A stretch of 45,619 nt of DNA from Oscillospiraceae bacterium (lineage in GTDB: Bacteria; Bacillota; Clostridia; Oscillospirales; Oscillospiraceae), in the NCBI GenBank assembly GCA_021771635.1, contig JAETOQ010000014.1, positions 1 to 45,619 of the forward strand, written 5' to 3'. Both the position numbers and the translations under genes were made by a program. Position 1 is the first letter of the stretch, and every line of letters begins with the position of its first letter. Shown here in pieces: positions 25,925 through 33,594 of the stretch. The notes under the pieces are model-generated. The model was given only the letters and a program-made list of their open reading frames with translations. It searched no databases and had not been told where the DNA came from.

Positions 25925-25955
25925 ACAAAAATTGGACCGCTCTGTCAAGCGGTCC
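25925..25955 (-). terminator. Terminator in the expression platform of the lysine riboswitch
   Basis: On the minus strand GGACCGCT/AGCGGTCC, an 8-bp stem with a 6-nt loop followed by AATTTTT. It lies between the aptamer and the binding-protein start and is the probable OFF state when lysine is bound. A further CGGCAC/GTGCCG stem (25901-25920) follows. Confidence 0.85.
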
Positions 25956-26002
25956 ATGGAAATTCGGAAAGGCGCCCTGCATATAGGACGATCCGACAGC
26001 CA

Positions 26003-26170
26003 TTGATAGCGCTTCACAAAGTTCTTGTGACAGTCCGGCAGATCTTCTCTGCCGGCCCAGCAATGGAAAGCCAGGCAGCTTTCCACCGCTTCGGCGGCGT
26101 TCCCTTTCTCCTCCGGCGGCTGCCTGGCCTTGCCGAAACGGTACTGATGAACACCGCGCCTCTATCTAAG
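26003..26170 (-). ncRNA. Lysine riboswitch (L box) aptamer
   Basis: Read on the minus strand, conserved L-box segments occur in order: AGATAGAGGCGCGG, TTCATCAGTA, GGAGAAAGGGAACGCC followed by GCCGAAGCGG, the GCTGCCTGGCTTTCC / GCTGGGCCGGCAGA arms, GACTGTCAC and the closing GTGAAGCGCTATC. The ends TTAGATAG and CTATCAA pair as P1. These match the lysine riboswitch consensus (Rfam RF00168) as known from Bacillus lysC. It controls the downstream ABC transporter. Confidence 0.93.
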
Positions 26171-26188
26171 CGATTCAATTTTGACCGT

Positions 26189-26217
26189 ATCCTATCACGC
26201 TTCCGGGAGACTGTCAA
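26189..26217 (-). promoter_or_regulatory. Promoter of the lysine-responsive transporter operon
   Basis: On the minus strand, consensus TTGACA (26212-26217), a 17-nt spacer and TAGGAT (26189-26194), just upstream of the riboswitch aptamer. Confidence 0.8.
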
Positions 26218-26291
26218 CCGCTTTTCCAAAGAAAGCTCCAAAATTTGTGCATATCCTTAAAAAATTTTCCATAAATTCCAGGGAAGACTAT

Positions 26292-26299
26292 GGTATAGT
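26292..26299 (+). promoter_or_regulatory. Extended -10 promoter of the PAP2 gene
   Basis: TGGTATAGT is an extended -10 element 39 nt before the start; no good -35 is visible. Confidence 0.5.
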
Positions 26300-26337
26300 A
26301 ATGACATTGCAAAGCTTGACCTGAGAGGAGGACGTTT

Positions 26338-26874
26338 ATGCAGGCCGCGGAACTTGCCGTCTTGGACTGGATACAGCTTCATCTGCGCTGTGAATTTTTG
26401 GACGCCGTGCTGCCGGTGGTCAGCTGGACCTGTGACCACGGGGAGATCTGGATCCTGCTGGCGGCGGTCCTGCTGGCGGTCCGAAAATACCGCGGGGCGG
26501 GCCTGGCCGTCTCCTGCGCGCTGGTGCTGGACCTGATCAGCTGCAACCTCCTGTTGAAGCCGCTGGTGGGGCGTGTCCGGCCCTTCGCCGTCAACACCGC
26601 CGTGGAGCTGCTGACGGCGCCGCCTCTGGATGCCTCCTTCCCATCGGGCCATACGGCGGTCTCCTTTGCGGCGGTGTTCGCCCTGAAGACCGCCGGAAGC
26701 CCCCTGTGGAGACCGGCTCTGGCCGTGGCGGTGGTGATGGCCTTTTCCCGGCTGTACCTGTATGTCCACTGGCCGACCGATGTGCTGGGCGGCGCCCTGC
26801 TGGGGGCCGCCGTGGGCTGGGCCGGCGCGAAGCTGGTGGAAAACGTGATGGCAAAACGAAAAGCGGGACGCTGA
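26338..26874 (+). CDS. PAP2-family membrane phosphatase
   Basis: A 178-residue integral membrane phosphatase of the type that acts on undecaprenyl pyrophosphate or phosphatidyl phosphates. The three signature motifs are present: KPLVGRVRPF (~73-82), PSGHTAVSF with the first catalytic histidine (~101-109), and SRLYLYVHWPTDVLGG with the second histidine and the Asp (~140-155). Four to five hydrophobic helices flank them. AGAGGAGG precedes the ATG. It is a single-gene unit with its own terminator and is convergent with the anti-sigma gene. UppP-type recycling of the wall carrier lipid is the likeliest role but not certain. Confidence 0.92.
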   Translation: MQAAELAVLDWIQLHLRCEFLDAVLPVVSWTCDHGEIWILLAAVLLAVRKYRGAGLAVSCALVLDLISCNLLLKPLVGRVRPFAVNTAVELLTAPPLDASFPSGHTAVSFAAVFALKTAGSPLWRPALAVAVVMAFSRLYLYVHWPTDVLGGALLGAAVGWAGAKLVENVMAKRKAGR

Positions 26875-26888
26875 GTCCCGCTTTTCTT
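26859..26888. terminator. Bidirectional terminator between PAP2 and anti-sigma genes
   Basis: AAAAGCGGGAC/GTCCCGCTTTT, a perfect 11-bp stem with a 5-nt loop overlapping the PAP2 stop codon. It ends TTTTC on the plus strand and TTTTC on the minus strand, serving both convergent genes. Confidence 0.88.
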
Positions 26889-28525
26889 CAGCTTTTCTGC
26901 CGTATCTCCAGGTAATAGTGCTCCGTTTCCAAGTCCAGCGTCACCTCTGTGACGCTGTTTTCCAAATCGAAGCCAAGATTCTGCCTTGCGATTTGGATCG
27001 TTTCCGTATTCACCAGCGACGCCCGCTGTTCGGTAAACGTCAGCGTGGAGGCCAGCTGCGTCACCAGGTCATAGCCCTGCAGCCCCGCGTTCTCCGAACC
27101 GGAGCAGCCATAGTCGAAGCTGGGCGCTTTCCACAGCTGAAATGTTATGTCGACCGATTCGCCGGCGGGAACCGTGACGGGAACCGCCAGATACAGCACC
27201 CGCTGCTGGCTCGTGGATTCGCTGATGAGATCGTCCAGCCGTCCGTCGCTGTAACGGTCCACCGCGCTGTCTCCAGCCAAGATGCCGTATTGCACCAGCA
27301 GCTCCGCCGCCGCCCGGCGGAACAGGGGATAGGGGACGGCCTCCACGGCACGGTCTGTCATGCCGTACTGCCAGCCGGCGTAGTCGTCGTAATAGTACCG
27401 GCACAATTCGTCCAGCACCGCGTCCAGCGTGGTCTCCCGCCGGGTGACGGTGCAGGAGACGCCGTCGATCTCCCGCTCACAGCCGCCGTTTTCGTAGCCG
27501 GAGAGGGTGTAATCCCCGATGTCCTCCCCAAGCACCACCAGCACTTTCTTCTCCGGCTCGCGGCGGACGCCGTCGGGTACAAAGTAGCTGTGCTGCTGCC
27601 AGCCTGTCTCCTCGTTCCATGCGCCGCCGTTGAAGCCGTAGGTGAGGACGGTGGTCTTTGACCGGTCGATGGTGAATTCAATGGCCTGGGTGGCGGCGTC
27701 GTATTCCGCCGGTGCCTCAAAGTCCGTGAATTCGTACGCTGTTACCGGAATATCCAGGGCCGGGGCATCCTCCAGGGCTTGCTGGAGGTAATCGCCGCTC
27801 TCCAGCAGGGCCTTGTAGTCCGTCCAGCTGCTTGGGGACGCCAGATTCAGTGTGGTGCCGTCCAGCTGATCACCGTTCTGCCCGCCGCTCTGCCAAACGC
27901 CTTGGAACCCGCCGGCGTAGGCCCCGGCGTACAGATGGGGATCTGTTTCCACACCGTCCACCGTCACCGCGGGCCTCAGGTCCGCCAACTCGTCAAAGCT
28001 CCCGGCAAAGGGATACAGTGCTGTCACGGTGACGGCCTCCTCCGTGGGATTGATCAGGGTGTAGCTGTCCGTCACTGTGGCGCCCCACTGGCGGGGCGTG
28101 CCATCGTGATAGCTTCCCGGAGCGAAGTCCCAGACCGTTTTCCGCTCCGCCGTCAGTGCCGTGTCCGCCTCTGCGGTGGTCAGCGGGAACACCGGCCCGG
28201 CGTAGGACATGAAAGTGGTGCCCTCCACGGACAGCGGCTCGTTTTCTTGAGGGGCATCTCCGGGATCGCCGCCCAGAGAGCTTCCAGTACCGTTTTCAGC
28301 TCCCGGCGCCGCGCCGCCCGCCGTAGTGCCGTCGCCCCGGGGAGCAGAGACCGTACGCCAGGCAAAGCCGGCACAGCAGAGCACCGCCAGGCACGCGGCG
28401 GCGGCCAGCGCCCGCCGCCAGGGGCCGCGGCGGACAGCCGTGCCCGCCTGAAAGCCGGGAGCTGCCTCCACGACCAGCTCGTCGTCCACCAGCCCTAAAA
28501 CGCGAAACAGCCGTTCACCGTTCAT
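26888..28525 (-). CDS. Large membrane-anchored anti-sigma-like protein
   Basis: A 545-residue protein with a short cytoplasmic N-terminus (RLFRVLGLVDDELVVEAAPGF), one transmembrane helix at about 43-62 (ALAAAACLAVLCCAGFAW), a Gly/Asp-rich linker and a ~430-residue extracellular part. The N-terminal VDDELV segment is typical of anti-sigma factors paired with ECF sigmas in Clostridia. The outer part starts with a beta-rich segment (SYTLINPTEEAVTVTALYPFAGS) and later has a YYYDDYAGWQYG region; it matches no enzyme I recognise and may be a sensor. ATG overlaps the sigma-factor stop as ATGA, so the two are coupled. A start further upstream would run through the sigma gene and is rejected. Confidence 0.82.
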   Translation of the reverse strand: MNGERLFRVLGLVDDELVVEAAPGFQAGTAVRRGPWRRALAAAACLAVLCCAGFAWRTVSAPRGDGTTAGGAAPGAENGTGSSLGGDPGDAPQENEPLSVEGTTFMSYAGPVFPLTTAEADTALTAERKTVWDFAPGSYHDGTPRQWGATVTDSYTLINPTEEAVTVTALYPFAGSFDELADLRPAVTVDGVETDPHLYAGAYAGGFQGVWQSGGQNGDQLDGTTLNLASPSSWTDYKALLESGDYLQQALEDAPALDIPVTAYEFTDFEAPAEYDAATQAIEFTIDRSKTTVLTYGFNGGAWNEETGWQQHSYFVPDGVRREPEKKVLVVLGEDIGDYTLSGYENGGCEREIDGVSCTVTRRETTLDAVLDELCRYYYDDYAGWQYGMTDRAVEAVPYPLFRRAAAELLVQYGILAGDSAVDRYSDGRLDDLISESTSQQRVLYLAVPVTVPAGESVDITFQLWKAPSFDYGCSGSENAGLQGYDLVTQLASTLTFTEQRASLVNTETIQIARQNLGFDLENSVTEVTLDLETEHYYLEIRQKS

Positions 28526-29082
28526 ATGGATACCCCCTCCTGTTCCAGATAGGCCCGCAGGGCCTTCCGGGTGCGGAACAGGGAGGACTTTACCTTGCCC
28601 TGTCCGCAGCCCAGCCCTCCGGCGATGTCCCTCAGCTCCTGGCCGTACCAGTACCGCCGCAGGAAGATGATCCGGCTCTCCGCCGGCAGCTTCCGCAGAA
28701 ACGCGCTGATCAGCGCCGCCAGCTCCCGGTCCTCCAACGCCGCTTCCGTGCCGTGGGGCGCGGGGACGCAGGCATCCAGCTCGCCCAGCAGGACCTCCAT
28801 GCCGTCGCCGCCTCGCTTCTGCGCCCGGGCCTGCTTCCAGCGGTCCAGGGACAGGTTCCGGGCGATGCGGCCCAGCCACGCCTGAAAGGCCGTGGGCCGG
28901 GCAGGGGGAATGGCGTTCCAGGTCCGTAGATAAGTGTCGTTGACGCACTCCTCCGCGTCCCCGTGGCTGCGGAGGATGTTCCAGGAGATGTTCCACAGAA
29001 AGCCGCCGTATTTGCTGGCCGTCTCCGTGATGGCGCTCTGGTCCCGGTCCCAGTACAGGCCGATGATGTCGCTGTCCTCCAT
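28522..29082 (-). CDS. ECF-type RNA polymerase sigma factor
   Basis: A 186-residue group 4 sigma factor. Region 2 is at ~20-90 (YGGFLWNISWNILRSHGDAEECVNDTYLRTWNAIPP), with the DAEECVNDTYLRTW core that contacts polymerase and the -10. Region 4 is at ~125-180, a helix-turn-helix (LPAESRIIFLRRYWYGQELRDIAGGLGCGQGKVKSSLFRTRKALR). GAGAGGAG precedes the ATG. Its partner anti-sigma gene overlaps at the stop. Such pairs usually control their own promoter; no clear ECF promoter is evident in the structured region upstream. Confidence 0.93.
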   Translation of the reverse strand: MEDSDIIGLYWDRDQSAITETASKYGGFLWNISWNILRSHGDAEECVNDTYLRTWNAIPPARPTAFQAWLGRIARNLSLDRWKQARAQKRGGDGMEVLLGELDACVPAPHGTEAALEDRELAALISAFLRKLPAESRIIFLRRYWYGQELRDIAGGLGCGQGKVKSSLFRTRKALRAYLEQEGVSI

Positions 29083-29133
29083 GCTCCACGCTCCTCTCCA
29101 ATACTATTTCTTGATAGAAAGATTTGAAAATCT

Positions 29134-29239
29134 TTTTATGGCGGCGTGAAACGCCGCCGCACCTGCGGCGCACCAAGAAAAGTATTGACAACATTCTTGG
29201 CGGCTGCGCCGCTGGGCCGCATTCTGCGGCCCCATAAAA
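29134..29239. repeat. Cloverleaf-shaped structured element upstream of the sigma factor
   Basis: An outer stem TTTTATGG/CCATAAAA (29134-29141 with 29232-29239) encloses three arms: GCGGCGT/ACGCCGC with loop GAA; a long arm GCGGCGCA-CCAAGAA / TTCTTGG-(CGGC)-TGCGCCGC around a 14-nt loop; and GGGCCGC/GCGGCCC with loop ATTCT. All stems are essentially perfect. It is in the 5' leader region of the sigma gene (minus strand) or is a mobile palindromic repeat. It is not a tRNA: arm sizes and invariant bases do not fit. An adjoining AAGATTT/AAATCTT stem lies at ~29119-29134. Confidence 0.7.
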
Positions 29240-29309
29240 CGATTGCATATTTGCAACAAAAACTGTTCAAATAAGCAGACGAAAAATGCGGGGGAAGGTT
29301 TCACAAACA

Positions 29310-29343
29310 TAAAAAATTTCCGGGGGAAATTTCCCCCGGAAAT
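29310..29343 (-). terminator. Terminator of the compatible-solute transporter operon
   Basis: A 28-nt perfect palindrome, ATTTCCGGGGGAAA joined to its complement (29316-29343), followed on the minus strand by TTTTT. It lies 15 nt past the stop of the permease/binding-protein fusion. Confidence 0.93.
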
Positions 29344-29358
29344 CATCGTATCAGGATT

Positions 29359-30870
29359 TCACCCGGCCAGCAACCCCTGGCTCACCAGAAATTCACGGGC
29401 CACGTCGTCCACGGTGCGGCCCTGCACATCCACCTGGTAGGTCATATCCACCATGTCCTCGTTGGAGATCCGGCCGGCCAGGAGGTTCAGCACCGGTTCC
29501 AGCCCGGGGAAGCGGGTCAGCGTGTCCTCCCGGACCAGGAAGGCGCCGTTGTAATCGGGGAAGAAATTCCGGTCGTCCTCCAGCACCTTCAGATTGGCCT
29601 TGCGGTTCAGGCCGTCGGTGGCGTAGACCTCCGTGACGTCAAAGCTGCCCTTTTCCGCCGCGGCGTATTTCAGGCTCACGTCCACCGGGGACGTATCCTT
29701 GAATTTCAGCCCGTAGAACTCCGTGAAGGGGCCGTATTTCATGCTGCCCTCCAGGGTGAAGAACTCATGCTCCGCGCCGAACACCAGCTGGTCCGCCACC
29801 GGGACCAGGTCGCTGACGGTCTCCAGGCCGTACTGGTCGGCAATGGCCTGGGGCACCGCGATGGCGTAGGTGTTGTCAAAGCCCAGCTGCTCCAGCATGA
29901 CAAGGCCGTAGGTCCCCTTGGCCAGCCAGTTGGCATAGTCGTAAATGGAGGCGCCCGCCGGCACGTCAATGGGGTCCTTCTGGAGGAAGGTGGTCAGCAG
30001 GGTCCCGTCGTAGGAGATCATCAGGTCGCAGGTGTGGCCGTCCCCGATCAGGGCCTTGAAGTTGTTCACCTGGGACATCTGGTCCTGGATGGTGACCGTC
30101 AGGTCCGTCCTGTCCTCCACCAGCAGCTTGACCATGCGGTGCATGATCTGCGTCTCGCTGTAATCGCCGTCGTAGAGCAGCAGCTCGGTCTCGTTGCCGC
30201 GCCTGCCCGCGCCATAGGGCAGCAGAAGGACAAAGGCCAGCAGGATGGCCGCCACGGGGATCCACATGGTCCGGGAGCCGCCGCGGGAGGCTTTCATCTT
30301 CCGCTCGAACCAGCCCATCAGCAGATCCAGAACAACGGCGATCACCATCAGGGCTCCGGTGCCGGAGAGGATCAGGCCCATGTCCTGGATGCGGATGCCG
30401 CGGTTGATGATGCCGCCCAGGCCGCCGCCGCCCACAAAGGCCGCGAACACGGCGGTGCCGATGGCGTTGACCACGGCGATGCGGATGCCGGTGAACACGG
30501 TGGGGAAGGCCAGGGGAAATTCCACCATCAGCACCCGGTAGGGCTTGCTCATGCCCATGCCCCGGGCGGCCTCCTTCACGCCGGGGTCCACCTCCTGGAG
30601 TCCCAGACAGGTGTTCCGCACGATGGGCAGGAGGGAGTACAGGGTGATGCCGGTGATGACGGTGGCCTTGCCCGCGCCGAGAAATACCATGATGATGCCC
30701 AGCAGGGCCAGGGAGGGGATGGTCTGCAGCAGGTCCACCACCCGCAGGATCACGGCCCTGGCCCTGGGATAGACATAGGACAAAATGCCCAGGGGCAGAC
30801 CGATGCAGATGGACAGGATGCTGGCGGCCAGCACGATGAACAGATGCTCAAGGATCAGTGACCAGGTCAT
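29359..30870 (-). CDS. Compatible-solute ABC transporter: permease fused to substrate-binding domain
   Basis: A 503-residue two-part protein of the OpuC/OpuB type. Residues 1-210 are the permease, with multiple helices and the EAA-type loop GVKEAARGMGMSKPYRVLMVEFPLAFP. A further helix at ~217-232 (WIPVAAILLAFVLLL) tethers the ~265-residue binding domain, a glycine betaine/choline/carnitine-type fold (GDYSETQIMHRMVKLLVEDRTDLTV, GHTCDLMISYDGTLL, FPDYNGAFLVRED). The fusion fixes one binding domain per permease. The ATG overlaps the preceding permease stop (ATGA). Substrate is inferred as a quaternary-amine osmolyte from family and operon. Confidence 0.92.
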   Translation of the reverse strand: MTWSLILEHLFIVLAASILSICIGLPLGILSYVYPRARAVILRVVDLLQTIPSLALLGIIMVFLGAGKATVITGITLYSLLPIVRNTCLGLQEVDPGVKEAARGMGMSKPYRVLMVEFPLAFPTVFTGIRIAVVNAIGTAVFAAFVGGGGLGGIINRGIRIQDMGLILSGTGALMVIAVVLDLLMGWFERKMKASRGGSRTMWIPVAAILLAFVLLLPYGAGRRGNETELLLYDGDYSETQIMHRMVKLLVEDRTDLTVTIQDQMSQVNNFKALIGDGHTCDLMISYDGTLLTTFLQKDPIDVPAGASIYDYANWLAKGTYGLVMLEQLGFDNTYAIAVPQAIADQYGLETVSDLVPVADQLVFGAEHEFFTLEGSMKYGPFTEFYGLKFKDTSPVDVSLKYAAAEKGSFDVTEVYATDGLNRKANLKVLEDDRNFFPDYNGAFLVREDTLTRFPGLEPVLNLLAGRISNEDMVDMTYQVDVQGRTVDDVAREFLVSQGLLAG

Positions 30871-31508
30871 CCGCCCACCCCCTTCCGCAGGCCCCGGGGC
30901 GTGACCTTCTTCTGCAGAAGGTCGATCAGCGCCCCGATGACGATGGCCAGGACTGCCGCCGGAATGGCGCCCAGCAGGATCAATGTGTTATTGTTGGAGG
31001 AAGTGCCCTGGTACACGAAGTCGCCAAGGCCCCCCAGGCCGATCATGGCGGCCAGCACGGCCCAGGAGACGGTGTAGATGGCGGCCATCCGGAGACCGGC
31101 GATGATGGTGGGCATGGCCAGGGGCAGCTCCACCTTGACAAGCGCCTGAAAGGGGGACATCCCGCAGCCCTTGGCGGCCTCCACGTATTTGCGCTCCACA
31201 CCCAGGATGCCGGTATAGGTGTTTTTCAGCACCGGGAACATGGCATAGATGGAGAGAGCCGCAATGACCGTGGCGGGCACCATGCCCAGCCACAAAAACA
31301 GCAGGCCGATGAACACCAGGCCGGGAATGGTCTGGAACACGGAGACCACCGGCAGGATCACGGCGGACCACCGGGGCACCCGGGAGAGCAGGATCCCCAG
31401 CGCCAGCCCCAGCACAAAGCCGATGGACACGGAGAGCAGCACATATCCCGTGTGGACGGCGATAGCCTTTGCCAGCATGGCACCGTAAGTATCAAACAGC
31501 GCCCTCAT
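30867..31508 (-). CDS. Compatible-solute ABC transporter permease
   Basis: A 213-residue membrane subunit of the OpuCB/ProW type. About six hydrophobic helices and the coupling loop KYVEAAKGCGMSPFQALVKVELPLAMP are visible. The start at 31508 overlaps the ATPase stop (ATGA) and has GGGGG upstream; the start at 31523 lies inside the ATPase gene. It would pair with the permease half of the downstream fusion protein to form the heterodimeric channel. Confidence 0.92.
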   Translation of the reverse strand: MRALFDTYGAMLAKAIAVHTGYVLLSVSIGFVLGLALGILLSRVPRWSAVILPVVSVFQTIPGLVFIGLLFLWLGMVPATVIAALSIYAMFPVLKNTYTGILGVERKYVEAAKGCGMSPFQALVKVELPLAMPTIIAGLRMAAIYTVSWAVLAAMIGLGGLGDFVYQGTSSNNNTLILLGAIPAAVLAIVIGALIDLLQKKVTPRGLRKGVGG

Positions 31509-32617
31509 TTGGATTCCCCCCACAGGTTCTCCGCCACGGAGCGGGCCACGCTGGTTTTGGTGACGATGCCGGCGATGGTGTCGTCCTCATTCAGCACCAC
31601 CACGTAGGCGGCGCCGGAGTCCAGCAGGTAGTCGAAGCTCTCCTTGGCGTCGTCGCCCACCCGGACGGTCCGGGCGGTCTGGCGGACCATGGGTTCGATG
31701 CTGGTCAGCTCCCGTCCCCAGCGGCGGATATCGCCGATGGAGATGGTGCCCACATAGCGGTTTGCCCCGTCGGTGACCAGCAGGGAATCCACGCTGCTGC
31801 GGGCCATGCGCTCGGCGCATTCCAGAACGCCCCGGTCCTTCCTGACGGTGACGAGATTCGTCCGCATAAAGTGCTCCACCGTGGAGGGGGCGGGAGCCTC
31901 GGGAGAGTGCTTGCCCAGGAAGCTGCGCACCTGGTCCGTGGCGGGGTGCTCCAGCATCTCCTCTGGCGAGGCCATCTGAACGATCTGGCCGCCGTCCATG
32001 AAAATGATGATATCAGCCATCTTCAGCGCCTCGCCCATGTCGTGAGTGACAAAGATGACGGTCTTGTTCAGCTTCTGCTGGATACCGCGGACCTCGTCCT
32101 GCAAAACCTCCCGGGTCATGGGGTCCAGGGCGCCGAAGGGCTCATCCATCAGCACGATGGGGGGAGAGGCCGCCAGCGCCCGCAGCACGCCGATGCGCTG
32201 CTGCTGCCCGCCGGACAGCTCGGTGGGGTACTTATTGGCGTACTGCTCCATGCCGACCATTTTCAACAGCTCCTGGGTGATCTCACCGCAGCGCTGCTTG
32301 TCGTATTTCAGCAGCCTCGGCACCACACAGATGTTCTGAGCCACCGTCATGTTGGGGAACAGGCCGATCTGCTGGATGACATAGCCGATGTGGCGGCGCA
32401 GCTCCACCTTGTCGGAGGCGCGGATGTCCTTTCCGTCGATGGAGATGGTGCCGGAGTCGATGTCGATCAAACGGTTGATGGTCTTCAGAGTGGTGGTCTT
32501 TCCACAGCCGGAGGGACCGATCAGGACCACGAACTGACCGTCCGGGATGGTGAAGTTCAGGTCCTTGAGAATAGGCGTTTTTCCGTAGCTCTTGCAGACA
32601 TGTTCAAATTGGATCAT
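31505..32617 (-). CDS. opuCA: Compatible-solute ABC transporter ATPase with C-terminal CBS pair
   Basis: A 370-residue ATPase of the OpuCA/ProV class. Walker A GPSGCGKTT (~33-41), signature LSGGQQQRIGVLRAL, Walker B IVLMDEPFGALD and switch VTHDM are intact. Residues ~250-370 form two CBS repeats (MRTNLVTVRKDRGVLECAERM..., EPMVRQTARTVRVGDDAKESFDYLLDSG). In OpuCA proteins of other Firmicutes this CBS pair binds cyclic di-AMP and shuts off uptake; that is family knowledge, not shown here. The start overlaps the stop of the BusR-like regulator gene (ATGA). Confidence 0.94.
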   Translation of the reverse strand: MIQFEHVCKSYGKTPILKDLNFTIPDGQFVVLIGPSGCGKTTTLKTINRLIDIDSGTISIDGKDIRASDKVELRRHIGYVIQQIGLFPNMTVAQNICVVPRLLKYDKQRCGEITQELLKMVGMEQYANKYPTELSGGQQQRIGVLRALAASPPIVLMDEPFGALDPMTREVLQDEVRGIQQKLNKTVIFVTHDMGEALKMADIIIFMDGGQIVQMASPEEMLEHPATDQVRSFLGKHSPEAPAPSTVEHFMRTNLVTVRKDRGVLECAERMARSSVDSLLVTDGANRYVGTISIGDIRRWGRELTSIEPMVRQTARTVRVGDDAKESFDYLLDSGAAYVVVLNEDDTIAGIVTKTSVARSVAENLWGESK

Positions 32618-33249
32618 GAGACCTCCTTTACTGACAGCAGGTGATGGGCGGCCTCCGCGGCGGCGGGGCTGCCCACCAAAACGATCACGTCCCCGGCGTA
32701 CAGCTCCGCATAGGGGCCGGGGGAGAGAATGACGGTCTGGCTCCGCCGGATGGCCACGATGGTGCCGCCGGTGGACTGCCAGAATTTTAACGCCCCAATG
32801 CTCTGCCCAATGCAGGGGGAGTCCTTGGGGACGGGGACTTCATAATTGGGAAGGGGCTCGCCCGCGGCGGCGAAGGTGTCCCGGCTTTTGACCAGGGCCT
32901 TTACCGTCTCCTCCATACGGCGGTGCAGATCCTCATACTCCGCCATCTGCTCTCTCAGCCGCGCCCGCAGGGCGCGGACATCGGCATTCTCTTCAAAATT
33001 TTCAATGTACCGCCTGGCACTGTCGGCGGAGAGGACCATGGCCCCGCTCTGGGGCTTTACCTCCACCACCTTCATGTCCGCCAACAGCCGCAGGGCCCGC
33101 CGGATGGTCTCCGGCGACACGTTGTATTCCGACGCCATCACGGACCGGCCGTAGATGCGGCTGCCCGCCGGAAGATCGCCTTTGGCAATGCGGCGGGCCA
33201 GGTCCAGGGCGATCTGCAGGTATTGAGACGGGACGACCGTCTGCTTCAT
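32614..33249 (-). CDS. busR: BusR-like GntR/RCK_C regulator of osmolyte uptake
   Basis: A 211-residue regulator with three parts: a GntR winged helix (residues ~8-75, IYGRSVMASEYNVSPETIRRALRLLADMKVVEVKPQSGAMV), a charged coiled coil (~85-125, VRALRARLREQMAEYEDLHRRMEE) and a TrkA-C/RCK_C domain (~145-205, GALKFWQSTGGTIVAIRRSQTVILSPGPYAELYAGDVIVLVGS). This layout is that of BusR, the cyclic di-AMP-dependent repressor of the glycine-betaine transporter in lactococci and streptococci. Here it is the first gene of the transporter operon, coupled to the ATPase. The promoter carries a TGTCA/TGACA dyad over the -10, fitting autorepression when cyclic di-AMP is high. Confidence 0.88.
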   Translation of the reverse strand: MKQTVVPSQYLQIALDLARRIAKGDLPAGSRIYGRSVMASEYNVSPETIRRALRLLADMKVVEVKPQSGAMVLSADSARRYIENFEENADVRALRARLREQMAEYEDLHRRMEETVKALVKSRDTFAAAGEPLPNYEVPVPKDSPCIGQSIGALKFWQSTGGTIVAIRRSQTVILSPGPYAELYAGDVIVLVGSPAAAEAAHHLLSVKEVS

Positions 33250-33277
33250 AGGGGACCACCACCTTATCGTTCAATGA

Positions 33278-33310
33278 TGTCATTATACACTGACAACTTG
33301 TAAAAGTAAA
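33278..33310 (-). promoter_or_regulatory. Promoter and candidate BusR-like operator
   Basis: On the minus strand TTTACT (33305-33310), 17-nt spacer, TATAAT (33282-33287). The inverted repeat TGTCA-N8-TGACA (33278-33295) covers the -10, so a bound repressor would block polymerase. BusR sites in streptococci also use a TGACA-type half site. Confidence 0.72.
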
Positions 33311-33463
33311 TAGAGATGGCAGTTAATAAACCGTGAACAAATTTGAAAAGGATGTAAAGAATGCGGAAATATGGGATAAGAAGAACAAAAATGTACTGGA
33401 AATTGGAAGAGAGAAAACCGTCTCGATTTTCTTTCCCAATGTGCCGCGGGGGAAGAGCCTGTG

Positions 33464-33592
33464 GTATAATAGCCGCAAAAGCGGCTATTATACTCTTTTA
33501 TCGCCATTTTCCTCTCCGGCTTCGCCGGAAACCGGAAAATATGGCTGCATGATACCAGTTCGCTCCGCTTCATGGTATCATGGTCAAAAATT
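33464..33592. repeat. Cluster of strong palindromes
   Basis: A perfect 13-bp stem GTATAATAGCCGC/GCGGCTATTATAC with AAAA loop (33464-33493) is followed by TCTTTTA, so it could terminate plus-strand transcripts, though no plus-strand gene lies upstream. TCCGGC/GCCGGA and TGATACCA/TGGTATCA stems follow. Directly after this cluster begins repeat copy 2. No gene is supported between 33311 and 33780 beyond these repeats. Confidence 0.6.
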
Positions 33593-33594
33593 TT

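Noticed and set aside
29134..29239. Cloverleaf as a tRNA or tRNA-like gene
   Set aside because: Arm lengths, lack of a 7-nt anticodon loop, missing TTC and CCA-type invariants and an unbranched long arm rule out a tRNA.
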